Shown: in pieces, positions 39,641 to 48,195 of the stretch | Position numbering within the stretch: the stretch's first letter is position 1 | How the letters are laid out: every line of letters begins with the position of its first letter | Notes under the pieces: generated by a model | What the model saw: only the letters and a program-made list of their open reading frames with translations | What the model was told of the DNA's origin: nothing | The model's database searches: none | Origin: JBDRKE01 sp043814315 | GTDB lineage: Bacteria; Omnitrophota; Gorgyraeia; Gygaellales; Profunditerraquicolaceae | Direction of reading: 5' to 3' | Assembly: GCA_043814315.1 (NCBI GenBank) | Contig: JBDRKE010000006.1 | Coordinates: forward strand, 1 to 59,968 | Length of the DNA: 59,968 bases | Program-made: the position numbers and the translations under genes

Positions 39641-41293
39641 TTAATACATCCCTCCGCCCATTCCTCCCATTCCACCTCCGGGTGGCATAGGCATAGAAGA
39701 AGCTTCTTTTTCAGGCTTATCCGTGATTATGCACTCCGTTGTCAATAATAAAGCGGCAATGCTGGCTGCATTCTGTAAAGCGGAACGCGCCACCTTTGTC
39801 GGGTCAATGACGCCGGCATCAATCATATTGACGTAGGCATCCTGAGTCACATCATAACCGACGTTGGTCTTCTCCTGCTTAACGCGCTGCACCACCACAG
39901 AACCCTCTAGCCCGGCATTTTGTGCCAATTGCCTGATAGGCTCCTCAAGGGAGCGCTTGACAATCTCAACACCTATCTTTTCATCCTCATCCAGTTTTAA
40001 TTTGTCTAATGAGGGTACTGTGCGCAACAACCCCACTCCTCCGCCGGGAATAATCCCTTCCTCGACAGCAGCACGGGTAGCATGTAAAGCGTCTTCCACG
40101 CGGGCCTTTTTCTCTTTCATTTCCGTTTCCGTCGCTGCGCCCACATTGATGACCGCAACACCGCCGGCGAGTTTCGCCAGGCGTTCCTGGAGCTTCTCTT
40201 TATCATAGTCAGAATCCGTGTCTTCAACCTGCTTTTTGATCTGTGCAATCCTGCCGTTGATATTCTGGGTTTTTCCTGCACCCTCAACGATCGTGGTATT
40301 CTCTTTGTCAACTTTGACTCTTTTGGCCCGTCCTAAATCATCAAGGTCAACATTTTCCAACTTAATGCCTAAATCTTCGGTTATCGCCTGCGGAGACGTA
40401 GAAGACACGGTCAGTACGGCGATATCCTCTAACATAGCTTTACGCCTATCACCGTAACCCGGCGCCTTAACAGCGCAGACCGCAATCGTACCGCGGATCT
40501 TATTGACAACCAGCGTGGCCAAAGCTTCCCCTTCGACGTCTTCGGCTATAATCAAAAGAGGCTTGCTCACACGGGCGACCTTTTCCAATAAAGGCAGCAT
40601 GTCTTTCAGGGAAGATATTTTTTTCTCGTAGATAAGAATGTAAGGCTCTTCCAAGACGCACTCCATTCTTTCCGCATCCGTGACAAAATAAGGGGACAGA
40701 TACCCCTGGTCAAACTGCATACCCTCTACAACTTCCAAGGTCGTGGCGGTTGATTTTGCTTCTTCCACCGTAATCACGCCGTCTTTGCCGACCTTTTCCA
40801 TAGCTTCAGCAATTAAATCACCGATGGCTGTATCGCAGTTGGCCGCAATAGAAGCCACTTGCGCGACTTCTTTTTTATCTTTTATAGGCGTAGAAAACTT
40901 TTTTAATTCTTCGATGACTTTTTCCACGGCCTTTTCAATACCGCGCTTTAAGGCCATGGGGTTGACACCGGCCGTAACATTCTTTAAGCCTTCCCGATAA
41001 ATAGCTTCAGCTAAGATGGTGGCTGTCGTGGTACCGTCACCTGCCGTATCCGAAGTCTTCTCAGCAACCTCTTTGACCATCTGTGCGCCCATATTCTCAA
41101 AGGCGTCTTCCAGTTCGATCTCTTTGGCTACAGTAACACCGTCTTTGGTGATGGTAGGTGAGCCAAATTTCTTATCAAGGACCACATTGCGCCCCTTGGG
41201 CCCCAGCGTCACCTTCACGGCCCTACTCAATTGTTCCACGCCGCTTAAAATTTTCCGGCGCGCATCATCCTGAAACAATAATTGCTTTGCCAT
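39641..41293 (-). CDS. groL: Chaperonin GroEL
   Basis: A 550-aa protein of full GroEL length. 'VTLGPKGRNVVLDKKFGSPT' and the ATP-binding 'DTAGDGTTTATILAEAI' are present, as is the hinge motif 'AAVEEGIIPGGGVGLLR'. The C-terminal GGM tail ends 'GGGMGGMGGGMY'. It is co-transcribed with groS, 127 bases upstream, and controlled through the CIRCE element at 41949. A 14-base tandem array and a terminator follow. Confidence 0.98.
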   Translation of the reverse strand: MAKQLLFQDDARRKILSGVEQLSRAVKVTLGPKGRNVVLDKKFGSPTITKDGVTVAKEIELEDAFENMGAQMVKEVAEKTSDTAGDGTTTATILAEAIYREGLKNVTAGVNPMALKRGIEKAVEKVIEELKKFSTPIKDKKEVAQVASIAANCDTAIGDLIAEAMEKVGKDGVITVEEAKSTATTLEVVEGMQFDQGYLSPYFVTDAERMECVLEEPYILIYEKKISSLKDMLPLLEKVARVSKPLLIIAEDVEGEALATLVVNKIRGTIAVCAVKAPGYGDRRKAMLEDIAVLTVSSTSPQAITEDLGIKLENVDLDDLGRAKRVKVDKENTTIVEGAGKTQNINGRIAQIKKQVEDTDSDYDKEKLQERLAKLAGGVAVINVGAATETEMKEKKARVEDALHATRAAVEEGIIPGGGVGLLRTVPSLDKLKLDEDEKIGVEIVKRSLEEPIRQLAQNAGLEGSVVVQRVKQEKTNVGYDVTQDAYVNMIDAGVIDPTKVARSALQNAASIAALLLTTECIITDKPEKEASSMPMPPGGGMGGMGGGMY

Positions 41294-41324
41294 AACTCCT
41301 CACTCCTTTCGTCGTTCTTAGTAA

Positions 41325-41418
41325 ATTCCAATCTCAAATACTCTCAAATCCAAAAACACCTTTTTTAGAAATGCCTTTTAGTATTACTTGGTGCTTATTT
41401 GGATTTGCGATTTAACCA
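41325..41418. repeat. AAATCTCAAATCC-family palindromic repeat between groS and groL
   Basis: AAATTCCAATCTCAAATACTC and CAAATCCAAAAACACC words meet GGTGCTTATTTGGATTTGCG. It is a member of the AAATCC family sitting inside the groSL transcript, which widens the normally short groS-groL gap to 127 bases. Confidence 0.7.
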
Positions 41419-41420
41419 TT

Positions 41421-41717
41421 CTACTTTATAATCGCTAGAATATCCTCTTCGCGCATGATCAGTAACTCTTCGCCCTCTTTGGTCGTGATCTCATTGCCGG
41501 AATATTTTCCATATAAAACTTTATCGCCGACTTTGACCTCTAGCGCAGCTACGTTTCCGTTTTCCAAGACCTTGCCTTTACCCACAGCAATAATTTTACC
41601 CTCTTGAGGTTTTTCCTTGGCCGTGTCAGGCAACACAATACCTCCCCTTGTCTTTGCTTCTGCTTCCAAAGCTTTAACGACAACCCTGTCTCCTAATGGT
41701 TTGATATCCATCTCCAC
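41421..41717 (-). CDS. groS: Co-chaperonin GroES
   Basis: A 98-aa protein: 'IKPLGDRVVVKALEAEAKTR' at the start, the mobile loop 'KTRGGIVLPDTAKEKPQEG', and the C-terminal 'ILAIIK'. It caps GroEL. The leader between the promoter and the ATG is about 250 bases, with a diverged 60-bp repeat and several palindromes (41727-41900). Confidence 0.97.
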   Translation of the reverse strand: MEMDIKPLGDRVVVKALEAEAKTRGGIVLPDTAKEKPQEGKIIAVGKGKVLENGNVAALEVKVGDKVLYGKYSGNEITTKEGEELLIMREEDILAIIK

Positions 41718-41726
41718 CTCCTCAAT

Positions 41727-41900
41727 TTGTCCGCTATAACAGATTCAACAAATTGATCCCGAGTATCCAGCTATTGCTTCTGTGATACGAGGGACTAATT
41801 TGTCCCCTATAACAGATTCAGAAAATTCCCGCTTTACAATCTTAATTGCAAGCGGGATCTCGCCCGCTATTCCAGAGTTTGGCGGGAAATCCCGAACTTC
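41727..41900. repeat. Diverged 60-bp-type repeats and inverted repeats in the groS leader
   Basis: TCCGCTATAACAGATTCA occurs twice in similar form (near 41728 and 41802), around AAATTGATCCCGAG and CGAGGGACTAATTTG, the same words as the 39223 array. GCGGGATCTCGCCCGC and related palindromes follow to 41900. All lie in the untranslated leader of groS. Confidence 0.65.
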
Positions 41901-41948
41901 CCGCTCTTTCTAATCAGAAACGAGGGGCATATTCACTTGTTCGCTCGA

Positions 41949-41975
41949 TTAGCACTCATTGACTCAGAGTGCTAA
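41949..41975 (-). promoter_or_regulatory. CIRCE operator (HrcA site) of groS-groL
   Basis: TTAGCACTC-N9-GAGTGCTAA, a perfect match to the consensus CIRCE inverted repeat. One end overlaps the -10 box of the groS promoter, so HrcA binding would block transcription until heat stress. hrcA is not in the window. Confidence 0.95.
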
Positions 41976-42002
41976 TTATAAAATAAAAAAAACTTTTGTC
42001 AA
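41975..42002 (-). promoter_or_regulatory. groS-groL promoter
   Basis: Minus strand: TTGACA (42002-41997), 16-base AT-rich spacer, TATAAT (41980-41975). Both boxes are consensus, and the -10 abuts CIRCE. Confidence 0.88.
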
Positions 42003-42016
42003 GTATTTTTTTGGAG

Positions 42017-42155
42017 ATTGCTGAAAAAAACCTAAACAATGCAGCAATCTCTGATTAGAAGATTAAAAGCCGATTACACACCTGCCTGCCGCCAGGCAGG
42101 GATTAAATCTCCAATGTGATAATCTATGTAATCTTAAATAATCTGTGTAATCAGA
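42017..42155. repeat. Palindromic repeats between the groS promoter and coaX (GATTGCTG, TGTGTAATC families)
   Basis: GATTGCTG and CAGCAATC (42015-42050) form an 8-bp hairpin. After it come a CCTGCCTGCCGCCAGGCAGG palindrome near 42082 and GATTACAC words mirrored by TGTAATCTTAAATAATCTG and TGTGTAATCAGAG. The last words touch the coaX stop. The TGTGTAATC words also occur in the 13853-14023 element. Confidence 0.65.
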
Positions 42156-42924
42156 GAGCGCTGATATAGTTTTTAGGGTTTTTCAGCGCTCTCTTTTGTG
42201 CCTGCGCGAATACCAAACTCAAACCTTTAAGCGACAGGTATCTATCAACTTTATCAATCTCCTTACAGTATCTTGCCATCAAACCTATGTCTCCTCCGGT
42301 TCCGATGGCCACGGTTCCTTTACCTATCTTTTTCTTTATTTTAAGGATGAGTCTATCGGTCAACGATGCAAATCCGTAAACCACGCCGCTGTGCATGCTG
42401 CTTTTTGTATCTCTACCTATAAATTCACGGGGCGCACTTAATGTTAATTCCGGCAATAACGCCGTACCCTTCGCCAATGCCCCTAAAGACATCTTTAATC
42501 CCGGCAGGATCAAGCCCCCCAGGTATTCTCTGTCTTTTGAAATAACGTCAAAGGTAATGGCTGTGCCGAAATCAACAATAACGGCCGCAGTTCCATAAAG
42601 CCTCCAAGCGGCGTAGGCATTGACTAAACGGTCCTGACCGACTTGTTGCGGGTTACGGTAGAGATTCTTTATAGGGGCGGCTATATCCTTGCCTATTATT
42701 ATAGGACGTATACCCACCTGGCTTAGTGATCTTTTTAGCTGTCGCGTGGCCCAAGGCACAACGCTACAGACAATAGCGTCGCGGGGTTCAAAACGGCCTG
42801 ATTTCTTCTTGAGGGAGGCGTAACTGAACTTATCCGTGGGGACGTCGAATTTCCTGACCAGCCTCTTGCCCCTAAAGATCCCGAAGGTTATATTGGTATT
42901 GCCTATGTCGATGGCTAATAACAT
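42151..42924 (-). CDS. coaX: Type III pantothenate kinase
   Basis: A 257-aa protein of the CoaX family (ASKHA fold): 'LLAIDIGNTNITFGIF' (phosphate 1), 'VGQDRLVNAYAAWRLYG' and 'AVIVDFGTAITFDVIS' (phosphate 2), and 'GGLILPGLKMSLGALAKGTA'. It phosphorylates pantothenate, the first CoA step, and needs no CoaA. coaB is at 53169. Confidence 0.96.
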   Translation of the reverse strand: MLLAIDIGNTNITFGIFRGKRLVRKFDVPTDKFSYASLKKKSGRFEPRDAIVCSVVPWATRQLKRSLSQVGIRPIIIGKDIAAPIKNLYRNPQQVGQDRLVNAYAAWRLYGTAAVIVDFGTAITFDVISKDREYLGGLILPGLKMSLGALAKGTALLPELTLSAPREFIGRDTKSSMHSGVVYGFASLTDRLILKIKKKIGKGTVAIGTGGDIGLMARYCKEIDKVDRYLSLKGLSLVFAQAQKRALKNPKNYISAL

Positions 42925-43018
42925 ATGTAAAATTCAAATGTCAAAACACAAAGCACAAAATAAGCTCAAAGTACAAAATTCAAAACTAAAGATTCTTCGT
43001 TTTGAAATTTGAATTTTG
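42925..43018. repeat. AAATTCAAA/CACAAAGCACAAA palindromic intergenic repeat
   Basis: AAATTCAAATGTCAAAACAC and AAAGTACAAAATTCAAAAC words are mirrored by TTTGAAATTTGAATTTTGTC and ATTTGTGCTT up to the uvrB stop. Confidence 0.75.
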
Positions 43019-45007
43019 TCATTTGTGCTTAGAGTCTGACCTTATCATTTCTTTTGCTGCCTTTATCTTATCTCGCAGAATCGCGGCCTGTTCAAACTGA
43101 AGATTACGGGCTGCCAACTCCATCTCATATTGTAACTCGGAAATATATTTATTCAACTCAAACTCATCTTGGGTTTGTCCGGTGAGATCCTGCACGAATG
43201 TTTCTACCCCCTCTAAGTCTTCAATCCCCTGTTTGATGGCTTTTTGAATGGAGCGCGGGGTGATCTTATTCATGACATTAAACTCCAGCTGTATCTTTCT
43301 GCGGCGGTGGCTCTCAGTTATAGCTTTCTTCATAGAACCGGTCATGGTATCCGCATACATGATGACGGCGCCGTTGATGTTTCTGGCCGCACGGCCAGCC
43401 AACTGGATCAAAGATGTGGCAGAACGTAAAAACCCCTCCTTATCCGCATCTAAAATGGCTACCAGCGAGACTTCCGGCAAATCCAGGCCCTCCCTCAAAA
43501 GATTGATTCCCACCAGACAATCAAATTCCTTTTGCCTGAGTTCCCTTAAGATCCTGGAGCGCTCAATGGTTTCAATCTCGGAGTGCAAATATTTCACCTT
43601 TAAGCCGTTTTCCTGAAAATAATTCGTTAGGTCCTCTGCCATCCTTTTGGTGAGCGTCGTCACCAGCACCCTTTCATTCTTTTTAGCCCTGGAGCGGATC
43701 TCTTCCATCAGGTCTTCTATCTGGTTCTCCGTCGGCTTTAAAATAACTTCAGGGTCAAGCAGGCCGGTCGGCCTGATAATCTGCTCTATCGCCCTTCCAG
43801 CGCTTAATTTCATTTCATACTCATTCGGGGTGGCTGAAACAAATACAATCCTTTGGGCTAACTGATCAAACTCTTCAAATTTTAAAGGCCGGTTATCCAG
43901 GCAGGAAGGAAGCCTGAATCCGTATTCCACTAAGATTTGCTTTCTGGCACGGTCTCCTTCATACATCCCTCTTATCTGGGGAACCGTCACGTGCGATTCG
44001 TCAATAATAGTAAGAAAATCCCCCGGAAAATAATCTATCATGCAAAAGGGACGGGAACCTGTGGGCCGGCCCGAGAGGTGCCTGGAATAGTTTTCAATAC
44101 CGTAGCAATAGCCGATCTCCCGCAGCATTTCCATGTCGTAATGCGTACGCGATTCCAGGCGCTGGGCCTCCAATAATTTGTTCTTGCTTCTTAAAAACCT
44201 CAACTGGTCCTGAAGTTCCCATTGGATAGTCTTGATGGCAGCTTCAATCTTGTCCTGCGAGACGATAAAATGTTTTGCCGGGTAAACGGCGGCCTTTGTC
44301 AGGGTATTCAAAACTTCACCGGTTACCGGATGAATTTCAGAGATTTTTTCAATGGTATCGCCGAAGAATTCTATGCGTAAGACCTTCTCCAGATACGAAG
44401 GGTAAATCTCAACGCAATCCCCTCTTACGCGCAACCGGCCGCGGATAAATTCATAGTCATTCCTCTCGTATTGTATCTGGATGAATCGAGAAATCAAATC
44501 ATCCCTGGAAAGGATCTGGCCCTTTTCAATAAAAATGAGCAACCCCTGGGTATCCTCGGGGCTGCCCAGATTATAGATGCAGGATACGCTGGCTACGATC
44601 AAGACGTCCTGACGGGACATAAGACTCGTAGTCGTTGATAACCGCAGGCGGTCCAACCTATCATTGATGGAAGCATCCTTTTCAATGTAGGAGTCCGTGG
44701 ATGGGACGTAAGCCTCGGGCTGGTAATAGTCGTAATAACTCACAAAGTACTCTACCGCGTTTTGAGGAAAAAATTCTTTGAATTCAGAATAAAGTTGAGC
44801 CGCAAGGGTTTTGTTATGAGAAAAGACCAGAGTCGGCATATTGATATCGGCAATCACATTAGCCAGGGTAAAGGTTTTGCCGGACCCCGTTACGCCCAGA
44901 AGGGTCTGATGCCTTTTTCCGGACAGGATGGATTCGGTAAGTTCCTTAATGGCTTTAGGCTGGTCCCCGCAGGGCTTATAGGATGAAACAAGTCTGAATT
45001 TATCCAT
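43019..45007 (-). CDS. uvrB: Excinuclease ABC subunit B
   Basis: A 662-aa protein, full length. Walker A is 'GVTGSGKTFTLANV' (about 39-52). The beta-hairpin has 'YFVSYYDYYQPEAYVPSTDS'. Helicase motifs include 'DFLTIIDESHVTVPQI' and 'LVGINLLREGLDLPEVSLVA', and the UVR domain is at the C-terminus ('ISELQYEMELAARNLQFEQA'). It verifies lesions with UvrA and loads UvrC in nucleotide excision repair. No lexA-type palindrome is seen upstream, where a repeat sits. Confidence 0.98.
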   Translation of the reverse strand: MDKFRLVSSYKPCGDQPKAIKELTESILSGKRHQTLLGVTGSGKTFTLANVIADINMPTLVFSHNKTLAAQLYSEFKEFFPQNAVEYFVSYYDYYQPEAYVPSTDSYIEKDASINDRLDRLRLSTTTSLMSRQDVLIVASVSCIYNLGSPEDTQGLLIFIEKGQILSRDDLISRFIQIQYERNDYEFIRGRLRVRGDCVEIYPSYLEKVLRIEFFGDTIEKISEIHPVTGEVLNTLTKAAVYPAKHFIVSQDKIEAAIKTIQWELQDQLRFLRSKNKLLEAQRLESRTHYDMEMLREIGYCYGIENYSRHLSGRPTGSRPFCMIDYFPGDFLTIIDESHVTVPQIRGMYEGDRARKQILVEYGFRLPSCLDNRPLKFEEFDQLAQRIVFVSATPNEYEMKLSAGRAIEQIIRPTGLLDPEVILKPTENQIEDLMEEIRSRAKKNERVLVTTLTKRMAEDLTNYFQENGLKVKYLHSEIETIERSRILRELRQKEFDCLVGINLLREGLDLPEVSLVAILDADKEGFLRSATSLIQLAGRAARNINGAVIMYADTMTGSMKKAITESHRRRKIQLEFNVMNKITPRSIQKAIKQGIEDLEGVETFVQDLTGQTQDEFELNKYISELQYEMELAARNLQFEQAAILRDKIKAAKEMIRSDSKHK

Positions 45008-45140
45008 ATATTAAGGTTATCAGGAGATCGGGATATCGGGATTCGGAGATTGGGATATCCGGGAATTGGGAAATTCTTTTCCTAATACCCTAATCTCCTT
45101 ATTTCCAAATCCTAATAACCTAATATCCTAATACCCGCAT
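45008..45140. repeat. GGGATATCGGGATTCGG / CCTAATACCCTAAT palindromic repeat
   Basis: Words GGAGATCGGGATATCGGG, GATTGGGATATCC and GGAATTGGG are mirrored by TTTCCTAATACCCTAATCTC and AATATCCTAATACCC. It forms a separate purine/pyrimidine family and fills the nadC-uvrB gap. Confidence 0.7.
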
Positions 45141-45151
45141 TAAAGTAGTTT

Positions 45152-45979
45152 TTACAGAATTTCTAAACTAATGTCGACAGAATTAACGGAATGGGTCAGG
45201 CTGCCTATGGAGATCGTGTCAACGCCGGTGGCAGCGATTCTCTGGATATTCTGGAGGGTGATGCCGCCTGAGGCCTCGATCAAAGGACGGCGTATTGCGT
45301 ATTGCGTATTGCGTATTGCGACTGCTTTTTTCATAGCGCTGATATTCATATTATCCAACATAATGACATCCGGATTTAAATCCAGGGCGTCCTGGAATTC
45401 GCCAAGATTATTCACTTCGATTTCAATAAGCTTGCCCTTAGATTTTAACCCTGGCCACTGACTCCTCAATCCTGTGGGGCCCCCGAGGACTTTCAGATGA
45501 TTATCCTTGACTACAATCATCTCATCCAGTTTAAATCTGTGGTTATATCCTCCCCCGATTCTCACCGCGTATTTTTGCAGGATTCTTAAGCCCGGAATGG
45601 TTTTACGCGTGTCTATAATCCTGGCCTTATAAGGCTTGACAGCCTCAACGAACTGACGCGTCTTTGTCGCCACCCCGGAAAGCAGGCTTAAGAAATTCAA
45701 AGCCACTCTTTCTGCGGAAAGTATGCCTTGAGCCGGGCCCCGGACAAAAGCCAGAACCTTGCCTTTTTTCACCTTTTTTCCATCAGAGGCTTCGGGTTTG
45801 AAGGTAATCCTCTTATCCCTCAATTTGAATGCCATGCCAGCGATGCTCAAGCCGCAAACCACACACGGCTCTTTAGCGACAAGGGCTGCCCTGGCGTTTT
45901 TTTTGGATATAAGAGCCTGGGTAGTGATATCCCTTTTGCCTATATCCTCTCTTAAGGCTTCTCTTACGATAGCTTGCAT
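45152..45979 (-). CDS. nadC: Nicotinate-nucleotide pyrophosphorylase (carboxylating)
   Basis: A 275-aa protein. Family motifs 'REALREDIGKRDITTQALI', 'SGVATKTRQFVEAV', 'RIIDTRKTIPGLRILQKYAV', 'GGGYNHRFKLDEMIVVKDNH' and 'RPLIEASGGITLQNI' are intact. It makes nicotinate mononucleotide from quinolinate and PRPP. About nine extra residues (AIRNTQYAI) sit between 'MKKAV' and 'RPLIEASGG', just before the last strands. They are encoded by the GTATTGC tandem repeat, which is in frame. The enzyme is probably functional but has an inserted loop there. Confidence 0.94.
   Translation of the reverse strand: MQAIVREALREDIGKRDITTQALISKKNARAALVAKEPCVVCGLSIAGMAFKLRDKRITFKPEASDGKKVKKGKVLAFVRGPAQGILSAERVALNFLSLLSGVATKTRQFVEAVKPYKARIIDTRKTIPGLRILQKYAVRIGGGYNHRFKLDEMIVVKDNHLKVLGGPTGLRSQWPGLKSKGKLIEIEVNNLGEFQDALDLNPDVIMLDNMNISAMKKAVAIRNTQYAIRRPLIEASGGITLQNIQRIAATGVDTISIGSLTHSVNSVDISLEIL
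45291..45320. repeat. GTATTGC tandem repeat inside nadC
   Basis: Four consecutive GTATTGC units in coding sequence. Read on the minus strand they encode AIRNTQYAI in frame. The same unit is present in valS (47258-47290) and encodes the same peptide there. Confidence 0.85.
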
Positions 45980-45990
45980 AAAGATAACCT

Positions 45991-47480
45991 CTAACGTAAT
46001 TCCTGGCTCATGCGCTCAAGGCGTTTCAGGGTGCTTTGAATCTCTACAATGCTTTCTTTTTCTTTCTGCACGATCTCCTGAGGCGCTTTCTTGACGAATT
46101 CGCTGTTTTTAATCCTTGCCTCTTTGGCCTTTCTTACCTGCTCCAGATTCTTTATTTTTTCTTTTATCTTATGCTGTTCTTTGGCAATATCAAGCAACCC
46201 TGTAAAATGCAGGTAGATATCTACGTCTTCTAAACAAGCGCTTATCGTAGCTGACGGCCGCTTGCTTGAATCCAGCAAATCCAATCCTTCTAATCTCGCG
46301 AGATTGATAATGAAGCCCTGATTTTCCTTCATCAGGCTCTGTTTGGCCTTGGAGTGCGCAAAACAAGAGACTTTGACTTTTTGCTCGGGCTTGATCTCAA
46401 TAGAGCTGCCTAGGTTCCTGATTTGAGTAATCACATTGAATAAGAACTGCGCCTCTTTCTCTAAGGCCTTATCGATCATCTGTTCCTGCACGTGGGGCAA
46501 AGGTTGAGTCATGATGCTCGTTGTCTCGCTTGCCCCGAGCAAAGTCGAGGGGTTGTCTCGTTGACTCGTTGACTCGTTAAATTTTTGCCATATCTCTTCG
46601 GTTACAAAAGGCATGAAAGGATGCAGGATCCTTAAAAATTTTTCCAGGACTTTAAACATCACCGCTTGATTGTGCTTGTTTTTAATGTCGGGCTTGATCA
46701 GCTCCAGATACCAGTCGCAGAATTCATGCCAGAAAAATCCGTAAAGGGTGTTGGCCGCCTCGTTGAACTGAAAATGTTCTAGATTCTTGTTAACCTGCTT
46801 TAAGGCCGAATAAAAGCGGCTGAGGATCCACCGGTTGATGAGGCTTAACTCCTCTTTTTTAAAAAATTCACATAAATCCGGCCTTGCGCCTCCTTCCTCC
46901 AGGTTCATTAAAATAAACCTGGAGGCATTCCATATCTTATTGGCAAAATTCCTTCCCTGTTCAAATTTTTCTTTGGATAAAAAGACGTCCTGGCCGACGG
47001 CAGTGATGGATATCAGGCTGAAACGCAAAGCATCGGTTCCATATTCGCTGATGACATCCAAAGGGTCGATAATATTGCCTAAGGATTTAGACATTTTTTT
47101 ACCTTCAATATCTCTTACCGTTCCGTGGATGTAAACATCTTTAAAAGGAATATCCTTCATAAACTCTAATCCGGCCATAATCATGCGCGCCACCCAGAAG
47201 AAAATGATTTCGGGTGCCGTTACTAAGGCTGAAGTGGGATAGAAGTATTTACATTCATTTTCGTATTGCGTATTGCGTATTGCGTTGGGCGTTTCAAAGG
47301 GCCAATAGAAGGTGGCAAACGGCCACAGCCACGACGAAAACCACGTATCCAGCACATCCTCATCCTGATAAATCTCATATCCCCCACAAGCCGGGCACTT
47401 TTCCGGCTTCACTCTGGATACAATGATCCCTCTTGTTTTCTGCCTGCCTGCCGGTGAGGCAGGGATTTTGGATTTGGGAT
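45991..47480 (-). CDS. valS: Valine-tRNA ligase, C-terminal part of an interrupted gene
   Basis: This is the downstream part of the valS gene that begins at 48840. It carries 'CPACGGYEIYQDEDVLDTWF', 'KDVYIHGTVRDIEGKKMSKS' (KMSKS loop), 'SEYGTDALRFSL', the anticodon-binding domain and the C-terminal coiled-coil arm ('IKEKIKNLEQVRKAKEARIK'). It is in the same frame as the N-terminal part but separated from it by a middle part in another frame. Two in-frame insertions are visible: AIRNTQY-type residues near 47258-47290 and residues STSQRDNPSTLLGASETTS near 46516-46577. The boundary at about 47480 lies inside an AAATCC/PAGRQ repeat. Confidence 0.88.
46516..46577. repeat. CTCGTTGACTCG-type palindromic insertion inside valS
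   Basis: CTCGTTGTCTCGCTTGCCCC and GAGCAAAGTCGAGGGG with TTGACTCGTTGACTCG form a palindromic insert. It is in frame and adds about 20 residues (STSQRDNPSTLLGASETTS) in the anticodon-binding domain, where other ValRS proteins have nothing. Confidence 0.7.
47258..47290. repeat. GTATTGC tandem repeat inside valS
   Basis: Tandem GTATTGC units encode AIRNTQY in frame between 'FYWPFETPN' and 'ENECKYFYPTSA'. This is the same family and peptide as in nadC. Confidence 0.85.
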
Positions 47481-47505
47481 TTGGAATTTCCCTGTGTCCT
47501 GGCAT
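47430..47505. repeat. AAATCC plus CCTGCCTGCCGG palindromic insertion breaking valS
   Basis: Contains CTGCCTGCCTGCCGGTGAGG and GGATTTTGGATTTGGGATTT. It lies between 'CRKCQDTGK' (middle frame) and 'GIIVSRVKPEKC' (third frame), which are adjacent in normal ValRS. Its net length is 2 modulo 3, which moves the reading frame. Confidence 0.8.
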
Positions 47506-48131
47506 TTTCTACAATAATACACGGGGATACGATGCCCCCACCATATTTGCCTTGAGATGCACCAATCCTGGATATTCTCCATCCAGTTCAAATACACCTT
47601 CATCCATCGTTTGGGATGAAAATTTATTTTCCCTTTTTTGACCGCTTCCATGGCAGGCTGGCTCAAAGGCTTCATCCTCACAAACCATTGCTTGGATAAA
47701 TACGGCTCGATGATCGTGTGGCAGCGATAGCAATGGCCAGCGGAAAGCTTATGCGGCTGGACTTTCTCCAATAAACCCTTTGTCTTCAAATCCTCCAAGA
47801 CCACTTCTCTCGCTTCAAATCTGTCCATCTCTTGATATGCGCCGGCATTTTCGTTCAGACGGCCGTCCGGATGCATGATATTAAGAAAACCCAACTTATG
47901 CTTTTTGCCCAACGCGTAATCATTCGGGTCATGGGCAGGCGTCACCTTGACAGCGCCAGTGCCGAATTTCATATCCACCATGCTGTCGGCAATAATTTTG
48001 ATTTCTCTGCCCACCAGAGGCAAAATCAGGGTTTTTCCGATAAGATGCTTGTATCGTTTGTCCTTGGGGTTTACGGCTACGGCCGTATCTCCCAGCATGG
48101 TCTCGGGCCTTGTCGTCGCCACAACAATATA
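47490..48131 (-). CDS. valS: Valine-tRNA ligase, middle part of an interrupted gene
   Basis: This frame carries the editing-domain sequence 'YIVVATTRPETMLGDTAVAV', 'VTPAHDPNDYALGKKHKLGF', and the catalytic-core pieces 'SAGHCYRCHTIIEPYLSKQW' and 'WCISRQIWWGHRIPVYYC'. It follows the N-terminal part with a +1 shift at the 48132-48195 insertion and precedes the C-terminal part with a +2 shift at 47430-47505. No start codon of its own is credible; the first in-frame start-like codon is at 48122. Confidence 0.85.
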
Positions 48132-48195
48132 GTTTGCCGGTTTGCCGGTTTGCCGGTTTCAACCGGCTAACTGGCGAACTGGCTAATTGGCTAAC
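48132..48195. repeat. TTAGCC/CCGGCAAA palindromic insertion breaking valS
   Basis: This 64-base insert has three CCGGCAAA units, the GGTTGAAA centre and TTAGCCAGTT-type words on the minus strand, matching the intergenic element at 36318-36396. It separates 'YLRYPLKD' from 'YIVVATTRPETM', which are nearly adjacent in other ValRS. Since 64 is 1 modulo 3, the insert alone accounts for the frameshift. Confidence 0.85.

Noticed and set aside
42017..42050. Rho-independent terminator of coaX
   Set aside because: The GATTGCTG/CAGCAATC hairpin is real but its T-run lies in the loop, not after the stem on the minus strand.
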